A DNA stretch of 64,000 nt, taken from assembly GCA_963697965.1 (NCBI GenBank), contig OY969108.1:3162001-3226000 (forward strand). Direction: 5' to 3'. Shown piece by piece: positions 33,611-42,261 of this stretch. Every line of letters begins with the position of its first letter. Position 1 is the first letter of the stretch. The translations under genes were made by a program, and so were the position numbers. The notes under the pieces are model-generated. The model saw only the letters and a program-made list of their open reading frames with translations, had not been told where the DNA came from and made no database searches. The DNA comes from JAPLJC01 sp963697965. Its GTDB lineage: Bacteria > Desulfobacterota > Desulfobaccia > Desulfobaccales > 0-14-0-80-60-11.

Positions 33611-34875
33611 TCAGCCTTCGAACTTATCGTCGAAGACCTTCATGGCGCAGAAGCGGCCGCACATGGTGCACTGGTCATCCCGGGCCTGGCTCAGGTCCCG
33701 GAAGCGCCTGGCCTTGGTAGGATTGACCGAGAGCCGGATTTGCGTGTCCCAGTCCAGGGCCCGCCGGGCCTTGGACATGGCCAGATCCCAATCGGCGGCG
33801 CCGGGCCTTCCCAGGGCGATATCCGCGGCGTGGGCTGCGATGCGGGAGGCCACCACCCCGTCGATGACGTCCTCCACCTCCGGCAGTTTCAAGTGTTCCG
33901 CCGGGGTGACGTAACACAGAAAGGAGGCGCCCAGGGAGGCGGCCAAGGCCCCGCCGATGGCCCCGGAGATGTGGTCGTATCCCGAGGCCACGTCGGTGAC
34001 CAGGGGCCCCAGGACGTAAAAGGGGGCCTGGTTGCAATATTTCTGCTGCAGGCGGACGTTTTTGCGAATGGCGTTCAGGGGTAGATGACCCGGGCCTTCC
34101 ACCATCACCTGGACCCCTTGGCCCAGGCTCGCCGGGTAAGCTCACCCAGAACCTTGAGTTCGTGGAGTTGGGCCCGATCAGTGGCGTCGGCCAGGCATCC
34201 GGGCCGCAGCCCATCCCCCAGGGAGAGGGTGAGATCGTGCTCCCGGGCGATCTCCAGCAGTTCGTCATATCTCTCATATAAAGGGTTTTCCCGGCCGGAA
34301 CGCCGCATCCAGGCGGTGAGGAAGGCCCCGCCCCGGGAAACCACCCCGGTAACCCGCTTGGCCAGCAGCGGCAGGGCGCCCCGGGTGACGCCGCAGTGCA
34401 CCGTGACGAAGTCCACCCCCTGGCGGCCATGGTGGCGCACCATCTCCAGGAGATCGTCGCCCCGGACCTCTTCCAGGCTCCCGGCCTGGCTCATGATCTG
34501 ATATATGGGCACAGTGCCGAAGGGCGCCGGGCATTGGGCCAAGAGGGCAGTGCGGATATCGTCCAGGCTGCCGCCCGTTGACAGGTCCATGACCGCGTCC
34601 GCCCCGAACTCCAGGGCCGCGGCCAGCTTGGCCTGCTCCTTTTCCAGGTCGCAGTCGTGGGGGGAAGTGCCGATATTGGCGTTGATCTTGACCCGCACCC
34701 CCTGGCCGATGGCCAGCGGCTTCAGCCCCAAATGCCCGGGATTGGCCGGCACCACCAGGGTGCCCCGGGCCAGACCCTGGCGAATCACCTCCGGCGCCAG
34801 GCCTTCCACCCCGGCCGCCTGTTTCATGGCCGGAGTAATCTTCCCTGCTAATGCCGCTTCCCGCTGAGTCATCAT
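33611..34875 (-). pseudogene. thiC: Phosphomethylpyrimidine synthase ThiC, one-base frameshift
   Basis: ThiC makes the pyrimidine half of thiamine from aminoimidazole ribotide. The N-terminal frame (34105-34875) carries VKINANIGTSPHDCDLEKE, DAVMDLSTGG, DFVTVHCGVTRG and LSLGDGLRPGCLADATD; the C-terminal frame (33611-34108) carries MVEGPGHLPLNAI, FYVLGPLVTDVASGYDHI and the cluster motif CTMCGRFCAMK. They meet at a run of four C/G (34114-34117): one more base would give WAKGVQVMVEGPGH without interruption, about 422 residues, the short ThiC type. This is an indel error or recent mutation. The third Cys has three, not four, residues between. No TPP riboswitch is visible upstream. Confidence 0.9.
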
Positions 34876-34979
34876 AAATAAATTTTATCTTAACGAAGGG
34901 GAAAAAGGAAGGGATAGAGGAAGTGGCCGCGGGGCAAGTATTTAGTATCGTGCTGCAGAAATATATCCAAAATATGTGG

Positions 34980-35055
34980 GGTTTATGTAGCCGCAGGCTT
35001 TAGCCTGCGCTCTCGTTTTTCCAATTATTTCGCAAGCTAAAGCTTGCGGCTACCT
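34980..35055. repeat. Dispersed palindromic repeat, family D, copy 1
   Basis: GTAGCCGCAGGCTTTAGCCTGCG is followed by GCAAGCTAAAGCTTGCGGCTAC, making two nested palindromes. A single-palindrome copy lies at 45890-45921 (GCGCAGGCTAAAGCCTGCGGCTACC). Confidence 0.7.
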
Positions 35056-35132
35056 TTCAAATGCCTACCTGAAGAAAAATGGAGCGGCCTGTGAGTAAGG
35101 ACCGTCAGACCTAAGCACCCTCCCCCGCCAAC

Positions 35133-35732
35133 TCATTCCCCCTTAAAGAGAAGGCTGGCCAGGGCCGGCCAGTCGGCCACTTCCAAAAACGGGTGGGGCA
35201 GGCGGTTCCAGGGTTGGGCGAAGAGGATGGGGGTGATCCCGTGGCCGGACAAAAACAGGCAGGTTTCCAGACGATCCTCCACGAAGAAGCGGATCTTTTG
35301 TTCCTTTAGGTATTGGAGTTTGCTGTCGGGATCCCCCGTGGCCACCACCCGGATATCCTGGGGCGGCACCTGGCCCAGGGTGCGCTGCAGCCAGATCCGG
35401 ATGGGCCCGGCCCGGTCCCGGGCGGTGACAAACAACAGGGGCGTCTCCCGGGCCAGGCGGGTGAGGACCGCCACTGCCTGGGGGAAGGGCTCCACTGCCA
35501 GTTGGTGGGGGCGGTCGATGAGTTCCCGGATCAGTTCGGCAATGATCCGGGGCTCCAGATCGAGACACTCCTCCAGGGAAAAGGTAGTGATATGCTCATA
35601 GCGCAGTTGGTGGCCGCAGTCGTAGCGCTCCCGGGCCAGGGCGAGGAAGGTGGTCATGATGTCGGCCACCACCCCGTCGATGTCGAAGGCCAGGGAGTCC
35701 AGAGGGATAAGAGGTAGTTTGATGGAACTCAT
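35133..35732 (-). CDS. HAD-superfamily phosphatase, 5'-nucleotidase-like
   Basis: 199 residues from the ATG at 35732 (35753 or 35795 are alternatives; none has a strong ribosome site). HAD motif I is FDIDGVVADIM, motif II TARD, and the motif III/IV region is KLQYLKEQKIRFFVEDRLE. The DxDGVxAD form with a small helical cap resembles the NT5C/YorS-like nucleotidase group. Substrate unknown. It follows the phosphoribosyltransferase gene by about 100 bases, so it may or may not share a transcript with it. Confidence 0.75.
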   Translation of the reverse strand: MSSIKLPLIPLDSLAFDIDGVVADIMTTFLALARERYDCGHQLRYEHITTFSLEECLDLEPRIIAELIRELIDRPHQLAVEPFPQAVAVLTRLARETPLLFVTARDRAGPIRIWLQRTLGQVPPQDIRVVATGDPDSKLQYLKEQKIRFFVEDRLETCLFLSGHGITPILFAQPWNRLPHPFLEVADWPALASLLFKGE

Positions 35733-35787
35733 GCAATTATTGTTTTGCTTCATAGTTACTATGACACCGAAAACGAGTTTTTCCCTG

Positions 35788-35816
35788 GTTCCCAAGCTGG
35801 AGCTTGGGAACGAGCA
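35788..35816. repeat. Short palindromic repeat
   Basis: GTTCCCAAGCTGGAGCTTGGGAAC is a near-perfect inverted repeat between the HAD and phosphoribosyltransferase genes. A partial relative (GGAGCCTGGGAACGA) occurs at 48246-48260. Confidence 0.5.
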
Positions 35817-35828
35817 AAATAAAATCCA

Positions 35829-36515
35829 TTAATCTCGCGGTTCCAGGGAATTCATAATCTCTATCACTTCCTCGTCATCCAGATCATACCAATTTACATA
35901 GGCGTCGGCCACCGCGAAAGACCAGCCGCTGCGGACGTTGAGGCAGAGGAGTTCGTCCACTTCGGGCAGGAGGTCCTGGAGGGTGCGCTCCGAGGCGGTG
36001 GGCACCGCCACCACGATCTCGCCGGCGCCCCGGCGCTTCAGGAATTGCACCGCGGCCCGCATGGTAAAGCCGGAGGCTAGGCCATCGTCCACGATGATGG
36101 CCGGCTCTCCCGCCAGCTCCGGGTAGGGCCGGCCGCCCCGCAGCCTCGCCTCCCGCCGGCGGCTGACCGCGGCGGCCCTGGCCACCTGGGTGGCGACCTC
36201 CTCTTTGGTCAGGGACAACCTCTGGAGCAGCTCCTCATTGAAGATGGCTTCCCCTTCGGGATCCAAGGCCCCGAAACCGGCCTCGGTGGTCCAGGGGATC
36301 TGGATCTTGCGCACTACGAGCAGTTCCAGAGGGAGGCTCAGACTCCGGGCGATCTCCGCGGCCACCGGCACGCCGCCGGCAGGAATGGCGGACAGGTGCG
36401 GCTTCCGGCCGCGCCAGGCCAGGAGGCGCTCCGCCAGCAACCGGCCAGCGCCGGCCCGGTCCTCAAAAACCCGGAGACGATTTCTTAAACGGGGCTCTTC
36501 ACTGAGTCTGCCCAT
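35829..36515 (-). CDS. Phosphoribosyltransferase-family protein
   Basis: 228 residues from MGRLSEEP (ATG 36515; an upstream start at 36524 is possible). Opens with RVFEDRAGAGRLLAERL, the family start, and has the PRPP loop in AIIVDDGLASGFTMRAA (two Asp followed by GLASG). Members of this group are often encoded near stress or ATP-grasp genes, and their substrates are undefined. The start lies 31-40 bases inside the ATP-grasp gene, so translation of the two is probably coupled. Confidence 0.8.
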   Translation of the reverse strand: MGRLSEEPRLRNRLRVFEDRAGAGRLLAERLLAWRGRKPHLSAIPAGGVPVAAEIARSLSLPLELLVVRKIQIPWTTEAGFGALDPEGEAIFNEELLQRLSLTKEEVATQVARAAAVSRRREARLRGGRPYPELAGEPAIIVDDGLASGFTMRAAVQFLKRRGAGEIVVAVPTASERTLQDLLPEVDELLCLNVRSGWSFAVADAYVNWYDLDDEEVIEIMNSLEPRD

Positions 36516-37270
36516 GGTCGGCAAAATTCCTCGGCCAGGGCGGCCACCCGCCGGAGAAACTCCGCCTGGCTGAGGCGGGCGCCGGTGAGGCCTCCCCTGA
36601 GGTTGATTTCCGAAAGATAAGTGGCGCCGTCCGGGCCCACCAGGAGGTCCAGGATGACGTAGGGAAATTTCCCCCGGGCCATGACCTGGCGGCAGAAAAG
36701 GAGACTGTCCGGGGGCAGCGCCGCGGGCCGCGAGGCGCCCCCTTGATAGAGATTCCTGCGGAAGCTGTGGGGGTTGACCCGCTCATAGGCTTCGGCATAG
36801 TCAGCCACCACCACTACCCGCAAATCCCTGGCCCCTTCCAGGAGAGGCTGCACCACCAGGGGATAGGGCAGCGGCTGCAGTCCCGCCAGGCTAAAGAGGG
36901 AATCCAGGGAAGGCCAGCAGCCCACCCCCAGCCCCAGGTGGCCCCGGTCCCTTTTGGTGACCACCGCGCCCCCGTGCCGGGACGCAAACCGGGAGAGATT
37001 GGCGGCCAGATCGGTGAGCCCGTAAGCCACAAAGGTGCCGGGCACCATGAACTGCCCCAGCGCTTCCGCCTGGGCGGCCTTGGAGCGGGCCAGGAGCTGG
37101 GCCAGGGCCGGGGGGAACAGGGCCACCCCGCGCTCCGCCAGGTCCAGCAGCTTGAACTCCTCGCCGGGCCGGAGCGCCAGGGGGCCGAGCACCGCGTCCC
37201 CGGCGCGCAAGTCAGGATAACTTTCGCGAAATTCGACAATGCTCCGGATCAGACGCGCGGCTCGCTCCAT
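36485..37270 (-). CDS. ATP-grasp domain protein, RimK-like
   Basis: 261 residues. The ATP-grasp fold is suggested by AVVTKRDRGHLGLGV (nucleotide-binding Lys strand), YPLVVQPLLEGARDLRVVVV, the RRNLYQGG loop and the metal-binding end FPYVILDLLVGPDGATYLSEINLRGG. Such enzymes form amide or ester bonds through acyl phosphates; the acceptor is unknown. It is the first gene of a group with the phosphoribosyltransferase, whose start it overlaps. Confidence 0.75.
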   Translation of the reverse strand: MERAARLIRSIVEFRESYPDLRAGDAVLGPLALRPGEEFKLLDLAERGVALFPPALAQLLARSKAAQAEALGQFMVPGTFVAYGLTDLAANLSRFASRHGGAVVTKRDRGHLGLGVGCWPSLDSLFSLAGLQPLPYPLVVQPLLEGARDLRVVVVADYAEAYERVNPHSFRRNLYQGGASRPAALPPDSLLFCRQVMARGKFPYVILDLLVGPDGATYLSEINLRGGLTGARLSQAEFLRRVAALAEEFCRPWADSVKSPV

Positions 37271-37294
37271 TTTTCCTTGAGGGTGCTTATGGGC

Positions 37295-37465
37295 AGTAGT
37301 GTTGTGTCCCGGAAACGGTGCCTAAATGCTTTCCCTTTTTCCCTCCCCCTTGAGGGGGCGACAGGTGGAGGTGGTAATTTATCTTTCATTTACCATATGT
37401 TGCCACCCTCCCCCCAACCCCCTTCCCTCTCAGGGAGGGGGGGATATCTCAAATCTTTTGTTATT
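37295..37465 (+). repeat. Dispersed intergenic repeat, family B, copy 1
   Basis: About 170 bases that recur inverted at 49101-49273. Shared blocks: AGTGTTGTGTCCC-GGAAACG, GCCTAAA, TCCCTCCCCCTTGAGGGGG, TTTACCATATGTTGCCACCC, CTCCCCCCAACCCCCTTCCC and ATATCTCAAATC. It contains several G/C palindromes. Confidence 0.8.
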
Positions 37466-37541
37466 TGTGGGACATAACAGCAGATCCGGCAACAAAATTG
37501 GATCGAGAAGATTACACTAGCTAACGGTAAAACCATAGGCC

Positions 37542-37748
37542 ATTGTAATTTCAGCTAAATCCACATATTATACCGATGCTCAATAAATCCCCTGTCCCCT
37601 GCGAGGGGACGACACCGGGTGCGGGGTGGCTTCGCCTGGTTTTTCGTAGGGGCGGACCAATGTGTCCGCCCTGTAGGGGCGGGTTTTAAACCCGCCCCTA
37701 CACTGCCTTTCGTAGGGGGCGCACACCTGGGTGCGCCCCTACAAGACC
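37542..37748 (+). repeat. Dispersed intergenic repeat, family A, copy 2
   Basis: Same order of blocks as 29224-29432, including CACATATTATACCGATGC, GTAGGGGCGGACC, GGGCGGGTTTTAAACCCGCCC and GCGCACACCTGGGTGCGCCCCTAC. Lies directly after family B copy 1 in the same 650-base gene-free spacer (37271-37921), which holds nothing else I can name. Confidence 0.8.
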
Positions 37749-37842
37749 GTCTCCCTCACCCTCCCCTCTCTTCCGGGTTAGCCCCGGTATCAGGAGTCAG
37801 GCAGCTCTGCCGCCTTAATGCCCGTGGCTGCCGATACGCACC

Positions 37843-37877
37843 AAAAAAGAAGCCTGCCCCATTATAGGGCAGGCTTC
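37843..37877 (-). terminator. Rho-independent terminator of the U32 gene
   Basis: GAAGCCTGCCC (37849-37859) pairs with GGGCAGGCTTC (37867-37877), an 11-bp perfect stem. On the minus strand it is followed by TTTTTT (37843-37848). It lies 45 bases past the U32 stop. Confidence 0.85.
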
Positions 37878-37921
37878 CCGGCGAAATAAACTAAAATCTC
37901 CAGGTCGGTCAACCCGATCGA

Positions 37922-38953
37922 TTACAGGCCGACAATATTCTTATGCAGTTCCCTGGTCTTTTCCAAACGGGCCTGATCCCGCTTCGCCACCAGAGCCGCC
38001 AGGCGGTCCTGGATGCGCTGGTAAAAGGTGGCATTGATGTCCTCTCCACGGGCGTGGGCGTTGATGAGTTGGCGGTAGCAGCAGATCATCTTGGAAATCA
38101 TGGAGACCGCATACTCCCGGCCCTGGACCTTGATGGTGGCCAGCCCCAGGTCGAGGTAGGCCTTCAATTCATCTCCCAGAATGGCGAAGGCCACGTTGGG
38201 CTGCTGCCGGACGCGTTCGTTGAGGGCTTCGATCTTCTCCGGGGACTGCCCCCGCCGGGAAAGGACCCGGCGCCGCTGCTCTTCGCTTAAAAGGCAGAGC
38301 CGGAAACAACTGCCGCTATGGTCCGGCCAGCCTTCGTATTCCACGATCTCGTTGCCGTCTTCGTCGCGGTAGACCTTGCGGATGTAGGAGTCCGCAATGA
38401 GTTCGTGGAACATGCAATTGCCCACCCCGCCGATGCAGCGGTTCCCGTGGACCAGCACCTCGGTCTTTAATCCCAGTTCGTCCGCCTCTTGCTTGAACCG
38501 GGCCAGCTTCGCAACCGTATTGATCTCGGTGGAGGCCACCAATTGGCTGGCTCCGTAAGATTTAAAGCGGGCCATCTCCTCAGGGGTCTGGATATTGCAG
38601 CCAACGCTGGCGTGGATCACCAGTTGCGGAAACTCCCGGTGCACCGCTTGCATCACCGCCGGGGTCTTGACGATCACCCCTTCGATACCGGCATGGGCAT
38701 ACCTTTCCACCTTTGCCAGCAACAGGGGAAGCTTCTCCGGCGAAATTTCGGCGTTCAAAGCCACCCGCACCTTTCCCTGGTAGTTGGCGCCAATGAGCAC
38801 CGCCTCGGCGATGCCGCTGTCTTCCAACTCCCATTGGCACTTGCGGCGGCTGAAACCCTTGGCCCCCACGTACACGGCGTCGGCGCCGTTCTTGAAGACC
38901 CCCTCCACCATTTCCAGGCTGCCGCCCGGAGCTAACAGTTCATTAATAATCAT
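37922..38953 (-). CDS. Peptidase U32 family protein
   Basis: 343 residues. Begins LLAPGGSLEMVEGVFKNGADAVYVGAKGFSRR, the U32 start, followed by a TIM-barrel (VIVKTPAVMQAVHREFPQLVIHAS) and the conserved Cys cluster region (VLVHGNRCIGGVGNCMFH and SGSCFRLC), which in UbiU/UbiV, TrhP and RlhA-type relatives binds an iron-sulfur cluster. Current knowledge favours RNA or quinone hydroxylation or related chemistry over proteolysis; the subgroup is not clear. GGGAGAGCC precedes the ATG. Terminator downstream. Confidence 0.82.
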   Translation of the reverse strand: MIINELLAPGGSLEMVEGVFKNGADAVYVGAKGFSRRKCQWELEDSGIAEAVLIGANYQGKVRVALNAEISPEKLPLLLAKVERYAHAGIEGVIVKTPAVMQAVHREFPQLVIHASVGCNIQTPEEMARFKSYGASQLVASTEINTVAKLARFKQEADELGLKTEVLVHGNRCIGGVGNCMFHELIADSYIRKVYRDEDGNEIVEYEGWPDHSGSCFRLCLLSEEQRRRVLSRRGQSPEKIEALNERVRQQPNVAFAILGDELKAYLDLGLATIKVQGREYAVSMISKMICCYRQLINAHARGEDINATFYQRIQDRLAALVAKRDQARLEKTRELHKNIVGL

Positions 38954-39199
38954 GGCTCTCCCACACCTCCCTGAGCCTCCGCCAAAAGGTTCCTGGGCTC
39001 TGCAACTCCCTCAACGCCAGTGCCTCTGGTAACCCCCAGGAAATGGTGGGTTCCTGCCCCGCGCCTGCTCCCGCCGGCCACTCGCACCTTGCGTATGGCA
39101 GCTAGATTCGTCCTCATTTAGAATATAAGTCTGTTAAAGATTAATTTCAATTATTATTATTTAGAAATCTTTACATTTTGCAGATGCCGATTCCGCCCC

Positions 39200-39367
39200 T
39201 CAGCGCCCCAGATAGGCAATGGCCAGGGTGAAGCAGAGCCCGATTTCCACCGCCCAGCTGAGCAGGTAAATCAGTATCTCCATACCGGATTTATAATCAT
39301 CCTGCTGCAGGATGCGATTCGGTTCCCGGAGGATGTCCCAGGAGCTGATCTGTTTTTTAGCCACCAT
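39200..39367 (-). CDS. Small single-span membrane protein, unrecognised
   Basis: 55 residues: a polar N-terminus (MVAKKQISSWDILREPNRIL) and one membrane helix at about residues 29-53 (ILIYLLSWAVEIGLCFTLAI). The ATG at 39367 is preceded by GAAAGGAGAT at good spacing, which supports it strongly although it is short. It lies 90 bases downstream of korB on the same strand and may belong to that transcript. No family recognised. Confidence 0.6.
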   Translation of the reverse strand: MVAKKQISSWDILREPNRILQQDDYKSGMEILIYLLSWAVEIGLCFTLAIAYLGR

Positions 39368-39456
39368 GATGAACTATCTCCTTTCAGAAAAATTCGGTCG
39401 GCAGTCCCCAGAAGGCCCTTCCTTAAGATTTGGCCTAGATTTCCCCCGGAAACTGC

Positions 39457-40311
39457 TCAGAAAAAATCGGCTAAAAGCTCCTTTACAGGCCGCTTAGGTT
39501 GTTGCCGCACCAGGGGACCGGCCCCCAGAACTGGATGGGCTTCCTCCAGCAAGGGGCGAGGCCGTTTGCAGATCACCCCGATGGGAATTCTCTCCCCCCA
39601 CTCCCTGCCCTTCTGAAAGGCCCAAATTTCGTTCTCCGGGTCGTAGCCCGCCTCCTCCTCCACCTGGTAAACCCGATCCTTAAACCATTGATAAGTGTTG
39701 ATCCGGTTAAAGGTGACGCAGGGCTGCAGCACCTCCAACAGGGCCAAACCCCGGTGGCTGAGGGCCTCTTTATAAAGGCCGGTCAGATGCTCCACCATGC
39801 CGGCGAAGCCCCGACCCACCCAAGAGCAATCCTGGCTCACCGCCAGGGCCAGGGGGTGCAAGGGCGGGTAGGCCACCCCCTCCGGCTGCAGCAGGGTCTT
39901 GACGCCCCGGTCGGTGGTGGGGGAGGCCTGGCCCTTGGTCAGGGCGTAAATCTGGTTGTTGTGCACCACCAGGGTGAGATTGGGGTTGCGCCGCAGCGCG
40001 GCCAGCAGGTGGTTGCCCCCCTCGCCGTAGCAGTCACCGTCGCCGGCTTCGGCCACCACCGCCATCTCGTGGTTAGCCAGATGCGCCCCGGTGGCCAGGG
40101 GCAAGGTACGGCCGTGGATGCCGTTCACGGTGTTGCACCGGAGGTAATGGGGAAATTTTCCCGACTGGCCGATCCCCGAGACCATGATGAGGCCTTCCGG
40201 CTTGATCTCCAATTCCGCCAGGGCCTGCTTGAAGGCCTGGAGCATGCCGAAGTTGCCGCAGCCCGGACACCAGGCCGGCTGGAGGCCTTGATAAAGTTCC
40301 AGGGGCAGCAT
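39457..40311 (-). CDS. korB: 2-oxoacid:ferredoxin oxidoreductase, beta subunit
   Basis: 284 residues. Thiamine-diphosphate-binding subunit: AWCPGCGNFGML at the start, GDGDCYGEGGNHLLAALRRN and VVHNNQIYALTKGQASPT form the TPP/Mg site. Produces or consumes 2-oxoacids (2-oxoglutarate or similar) with ferredoxin as electron carrier, using CoA. Length and motifs fit the two-subunit KorAB/OorAB type. Shares one base with the end of korA, so the two are coupled. Which 2-oxoacid is used cannot be told. Confidence 0.92.
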   Translation of the reverse strand: MLPLELYQGLQPAWCPGCGNFGMLQAFKQALAELEIKPEGLIMVSGIGQSGKFPHYLRCNTVNGIHGRTLPLATGAHLANHEMAVVAEAGDGDCYGEGGNHLLAALRRNPNLTLVVHNNQIYALTKGQASPTTDRGVKTLLQPEGVAYPPLHPLALAVSQDCSWVGRGFAGMVEHLTGLYKEALSHRGLALLEVLQPCVTFNRINTYQWFKDRVYQVEEEAGYDPENEIWAFQKGREWGERIPIGVICKRPRPLLEEAHPVLGAGPLVRQQPKRPVKELLADFF

Positions 40312-42020
40312 CAGGCGTGGCCCTCCAGGCCCCGCAGGATATATTCCGGGGTAAAGGGGGCGCCGTCGTACCTGAGGACCAGATGATCGGCGGCGATCCC
40401 GGTCTCCTGACGCAGCAGGCGGTCAGCCTGGCCGGTGGCGTTCATCTCCACCATCACCAGCTTGCCCGCGCCTTTTAAGGCCGCGGCCACCGCCTGCGCC
40501 GGGAAGGGCCAGAGTTCGCTGAGGTGCACCATGCGGGCCGGGGCGCCGGCCTCATTCAGCCGGGCCACCGCTTCCGTCACCGGCCCCAGGCTGGAACCCC
40601 AGCAGGCCAAAACCAGGGGGGCCGCGGCCGGGCCGGAGGTGGAGATGCCGTTGAGCTCGCGCCCCAGTTTTGTCAATTTGCGCAGGCGCTTGTCGTGCAT
40701 CTGCACCCGTACCTGAAGGTCTTCGGTGAGGTGGCCGTCCGGGGTGTGCTCGTCGGAGTCGGCCACCACCAGTTCCGGCCCGAAACCCGGCAGGCGGCGG
40801 GGCGAAACGCCGTCGGCGGTGATGGCGTAGCGCTCATAAACCCCGGCCGCCGGCCCCAGATCAAGGGCCCGTTCAATCTCCACCTTCTCGGGAAAATCGC
40901 CGGCCTCCTGGGTGAAGTTGGCGTCGGCCAGGTATTGATCGGTGAGCAGAATCACCGGCAACTGGTAACGGTCCGCCAGGTTGAAGGCCCGGGCCGCCTG
41001 GGCGAAAGCCTGGGCCGGGGTGCCCGGGGCCAGCACCGCCCGGGGAAAATCCCCATGTCCGGCGGAGAGGACGAAGCTCAGGTCACCCTGCTCGGTGCGG
41101 GTGGGCAACCCGGTGCTGGGGCCGGGGCGCTGGGCCTCCACGATGACCAGGGGCGTCTCGCTGCACCCCGCCAGTCCCAGGGTTTCCACCATCAGGGAAA
41201 AACCGCCCCCGGAGGAGCCGGTCAGGGCCCGGACCCCGGCGAAGGAGGCCCCCAGGGCCAGGTTGATGGCAGCAATTTCGTCTTCCGCCTGCTCCACCAC
41301 CACCCCCCAGCGGGCGGCCCGTTGCCCCACGGCGTTGAGGACGCTGCTCCACGGAGTCATGGGGTAGCCGCTGATAAATTGCAGGCCCGCGGCCAGGGCT
41401 CCCAGGGCCAGGGCCTCATGGCCGCTGACCAGGAGACGGGGCGCCGGCGGCGGGGTGATCGCAGCCAGGGAGTAGCCGCTATCCAAGGCCGCCCCCAGCC
41501 TGTAACCGGCCGCCGCGGCCCGGTGGTTCCAACCCACCACCTCGACGCCCTTGGTGGCAAACGCCTCCAGGAGCAGGCCCATCATGGGCTCCAGGGGGAC
41601 CCGGAGCAGCCCCAGTATAGCGCCGCCGGCGCCGGCGTTGACCGCGATCTCTGCCGCCTCTTTCTCCGGCAGCAGGGTGGCCGGCTCCATGGGGAGCTTC
41701 AGCCCCCGGGCGGGCAGCTCTCGAACCTGGGAGGCATCATAGATGATGACCCCATCCGGGGCCAGTTCCTCCTGGTGCAGGTGGATGGTCTCCTGGTTCA
41801 GGGCCACCAGCAGGTCCACCCCTTCCCTGGAGGAGATCAGGGGCGCATCCGCTACCCGGATGCGGTTGCAGAGATGGCCGCCGCGGATGCGGGACTCGTA
41901 GGACTGCACGAACAGCACCCAACAGCCCTGGCGCACCAGGGTCTTGGCCAGGGGAGTGGTGATGGCATGCACCCCCTGCCCCGCCGCCCCACCGATCAAG
42001 ATATTGATATCAATGGCCAT
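40311..42020 (-). CDS. korA: 2-oxoacid:ferredoxin oxidoreductase, fused gamma-alpha subunit
   Basis: 569 residues. Residues 1-185 are the gamma domain (INILIGGAAGQGVHAITTPLAK; VQSYESRIRGGHLCNRI) and 190-569 the alpha domain (SGHEALALGALAAGLQFISGYPMTPWSS; EQAEDEIAAINLALGASFAGVRALTGSSGGGFSLMVE; PTRTEQGDLSF). No ferredoxin (delta) subunit is encoded nearby, as usual for the two-subunit class. GGGAG stands just before the ATG. A long antisense frame over this gene is a GC shadow. Confidence 0.93.
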   Translation of the reverse strand: MAIDINILIGGAAGQGVHAITTPLAKTLVRQGCWVLFVQSYESRIRGGHLCNRIRVADAPLISSREGVDLLVALNQETIHLHQEELAPDGVIIYDASQVRELPARGLKLPMEPATLLPEKEAAEIAVNAGAGGAILGLLRVPLEPMMGLLLEAFATKGVEVVGWNHRAAAAGYRLGAALDSGYSLAAITPPPAPRLLVSGHEALALGALAAGLQFISGYPMTPWSSVLNAVGQRAARWGVVVEQAEDEIAAINLALGASFAGVRALTGSSGGGFSLMVETLGLAGCSETPLVIVEAQRPGPSTGLPTRTEQGDLSFVLSAGHGDFPRAVLAPGTPAQAFAQAARAFNLADRYQLPVILLTDQYLADANFTQEAGDFPEKVEIERALDLGPAAGVYERYAITADGVSPRRLPGFGPELVVADSDEHTPDGHLTEDLQVRVQMHDKRLRKLTKLGRELNGISTSGPAAAPLVLACWGSSLGPVTEAVARLNEAGAPARMVHLSELWPFPAQAVAAALKGAGKLVMVEMNATGQADRLLRQETGIAADHLVLRYDGAPFTPEYILRGLEGHA

Positions 42021-42261
42021 GCTCCCGTCTAGTCACCACCGAGCCAGTTGATTGTGAATAATTACTCAAATAGGAGCGCTTGTCAATATCAATAGACTCT
42101 TTGGTGAGAGCATCTTAAAAATAAGCATGGGCGGCAAAGCCGGCAAGGGTGCCCAGACGCAGTTTTAAGTTAGGTTTTCGATGAGGGGATTTCTGGTCAG
42201 GCCGGGGAAGGCGCGCCATTGGCGCGGTAGGGGCGGGCCCGGGTATCCGCCCCCGGCGGAA

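Noticed and set aside
34876..35130. TPP riboswitch upstream of thiC
   Set aside because: Neither the CTGAGA nor the ACCTGATCTGGATAATGC type conserved blocks are found on the minus strand.
40524..42032. Plus-strand 502-residue open frame
   Set aside because: It lies wholly antisense to korA, whose motifs are intact. Its composition (Gly, Gln, His, Pro rich) is typical of shadows in GC-rich genes, and it has no recognisable domain.
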